Source: Pseudorhodoplanes sp.
Lineage (GTDB): Bacteria > Pseudomonadota > Alphaproteobacteria > Rhizobiales > Xanthobacteraceae
Direction: 5' to 3'
DNA length: 6,195 nucleotides
Assembly: GCA_008933495.1 (NCBI GenBank)
Contig: WBUW01000194.1
Span: 1 to 6,195, forward strand
The position numbers and the translations under genes are program-made. The notes below the pieces were generated by a model that worked only from the letters and a program-made list of their open reading frames with translations, was not told where the DNA came from and did no database searches. The stretch's first letter is position 1; each line of letters begins with the position of its first letter. This document shows positions 5,696 to 6,195 of this stretch, one piece after another.

Positions 5696-5704
5696 AGGAC
5701 GCCG

Positions 5705-6195
5705 ATGTTCGCCTGGGATGACCTGCGCATCGTTCTTACCATCGCCCGCGCGGGCCATCTGGCGGCCGCGGCCGCCATGCTCGCTGTCAATCACTCGACC
5801 GTTTTTCGCCGTCTCAACGCGCTCGAAAAGGAACTCGGCTCGAAACTGTTCGAGCGACGGGCCGCCCGCTACCGGCCGACCGAGAGCGGCGAACGGTTGA
5901 TCGCCGCCGCCGAGCGGATGGAGAGCGAGGCGCTCGCGCTCGATCGTGAATTGACCGGGCGCGATACCCGGCTCGCGGGAAAGCTGCGGGTCACGTGCTC
6001 GGAGACGCTCGCCTTCCGCGGCATCGCCGCCGACATCGCGCGCTTTCGCAAGACGCATCCCGGCATTGCGGTCGAGCTTGCCGTCGACAACCGCACCTAC
6101 GATCTCTCGCGGCGCGAGGCCGACGTCGCGTTCCGCGCCATGCGCCCGAAGGAAGGCGACCTGTTCGGCCGCAAGCTGATCGACGTGCGCTGGGG
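5705..6195 (+). CDS. LysR-type transcriptional regulator, N-terminal part (3' end outside window)
   Basis: The frame is open to the window end, giving 163 complete residues of a family usually about 290-320 long. Residues 1-60 form the winged helix-turn-helix (MFAWDDLRIVLTIARAGHL, then AAAAMLAVNHSTVFRRLNALEKELGSKLFER), residues about 60-88 the linker helix, and from about 92 the effector-binding domain starts (GKLRVTCSETLA, FRKTHPGIAVELAVDN, DLSRREADVAFRAM). That last motif is typical of LysR members with a VDLSRREADVALR-like segment. The ATG at 5705 has AAGGA at 5695-5699, five bases upstream, directly adjoining the third operator copy. Being divergent from doxX, it most likely controls doxX and itself; the inducer is unknown. 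The family assignment is firm, the target is inference. Confidence 0.93.
   Translation, partial: MFAWDDLRIVLTIARAGHLAAAAAMLAVNHSTVFRRLNALEKELGSKLFERRAARYRPTESGERLIAAAERMESEALALDRELTGRDTRLAGKLRVTCSETLAFRGIAADIARFRKTHPGIAVELAVDNRTYDLSRREADVAFRAMRPKEGDLFGRKLIDVRW

Noticed and set aside
5562..5696. N-terminal extension of DoxX up to 5696 on the minus strand
   Set aside because: The extension covers the operator repeats and a leader hairpin, is non-membrane Arg/Ser-rich sequence, and a good ribosome-binding site supports the internal ATG at 5561.

Overview
This window comes from a high-GC alphaproteobacterium, most likely a member of the Hyphomicrobiales (Rhizobiales) in the Bradyrhizobium/Rhodopseudomonas/Xanthobacteraceae neighbourhood. 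The support is the strongly GC-biased third codon positions, the gene order fliF-fliG-fliH(flbE)-fliN-flbD, which is that of the Caulobacter fliF operon, and an intergenic palindromic element resembling those common in Bradyrhizobium-type genomes. Taxon placement is inference from recalled family features; no search was run.

Positions 1-4378 are a compact, entirely plus-strand flagellar basal-body operon. It starts inside fliF (MS ring) and continues with fliG (rotor/switch), a FliH/FlbE-like export-ATPase regulator, fliN (C-ring) and flbD (sigma-54-dependent flagellar activator). Gaps are 4-12 bp, or genes overlap by 4 bp, so the genes are almost certainly cotranscribed and partly translationally coupled. 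The operon promoter lies upstream of the window. The products build the cytoplasmic face of the motor (FliF-FliG-FliN), its export apparatus (FliH) and the regulator that times later flagellar genes (FlbD).

Positions 4398-4959 hold two small plus-strand genes that may ride on the same transcript: an unrecognised 67-residue helical protein and a DUF952 protein with a GTG start. Positions 4960-5144 are non-coding and dominated by an imperfect palindromic repeat of about 116 bp between convergent genes, where it may end transcription from both sides.

Positions 5145-6195 are an unrelated divergent pair: a minus-strand DoxX-family membrane protein and a plus-strand LysR-type regulator cut by the window end. 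Their shared 143-bp intergenic region carries three phased copies of a small dyad, YGCATTTTYGCR, the third abutting the LysR ribosome-binding site. This is the clearest undescribed regulatory signal seen here. I found no mobile element, CRISPR array, RNA gene or evident new defence or biosynthetic system; most of the window is ordinary core flagellar DNA.
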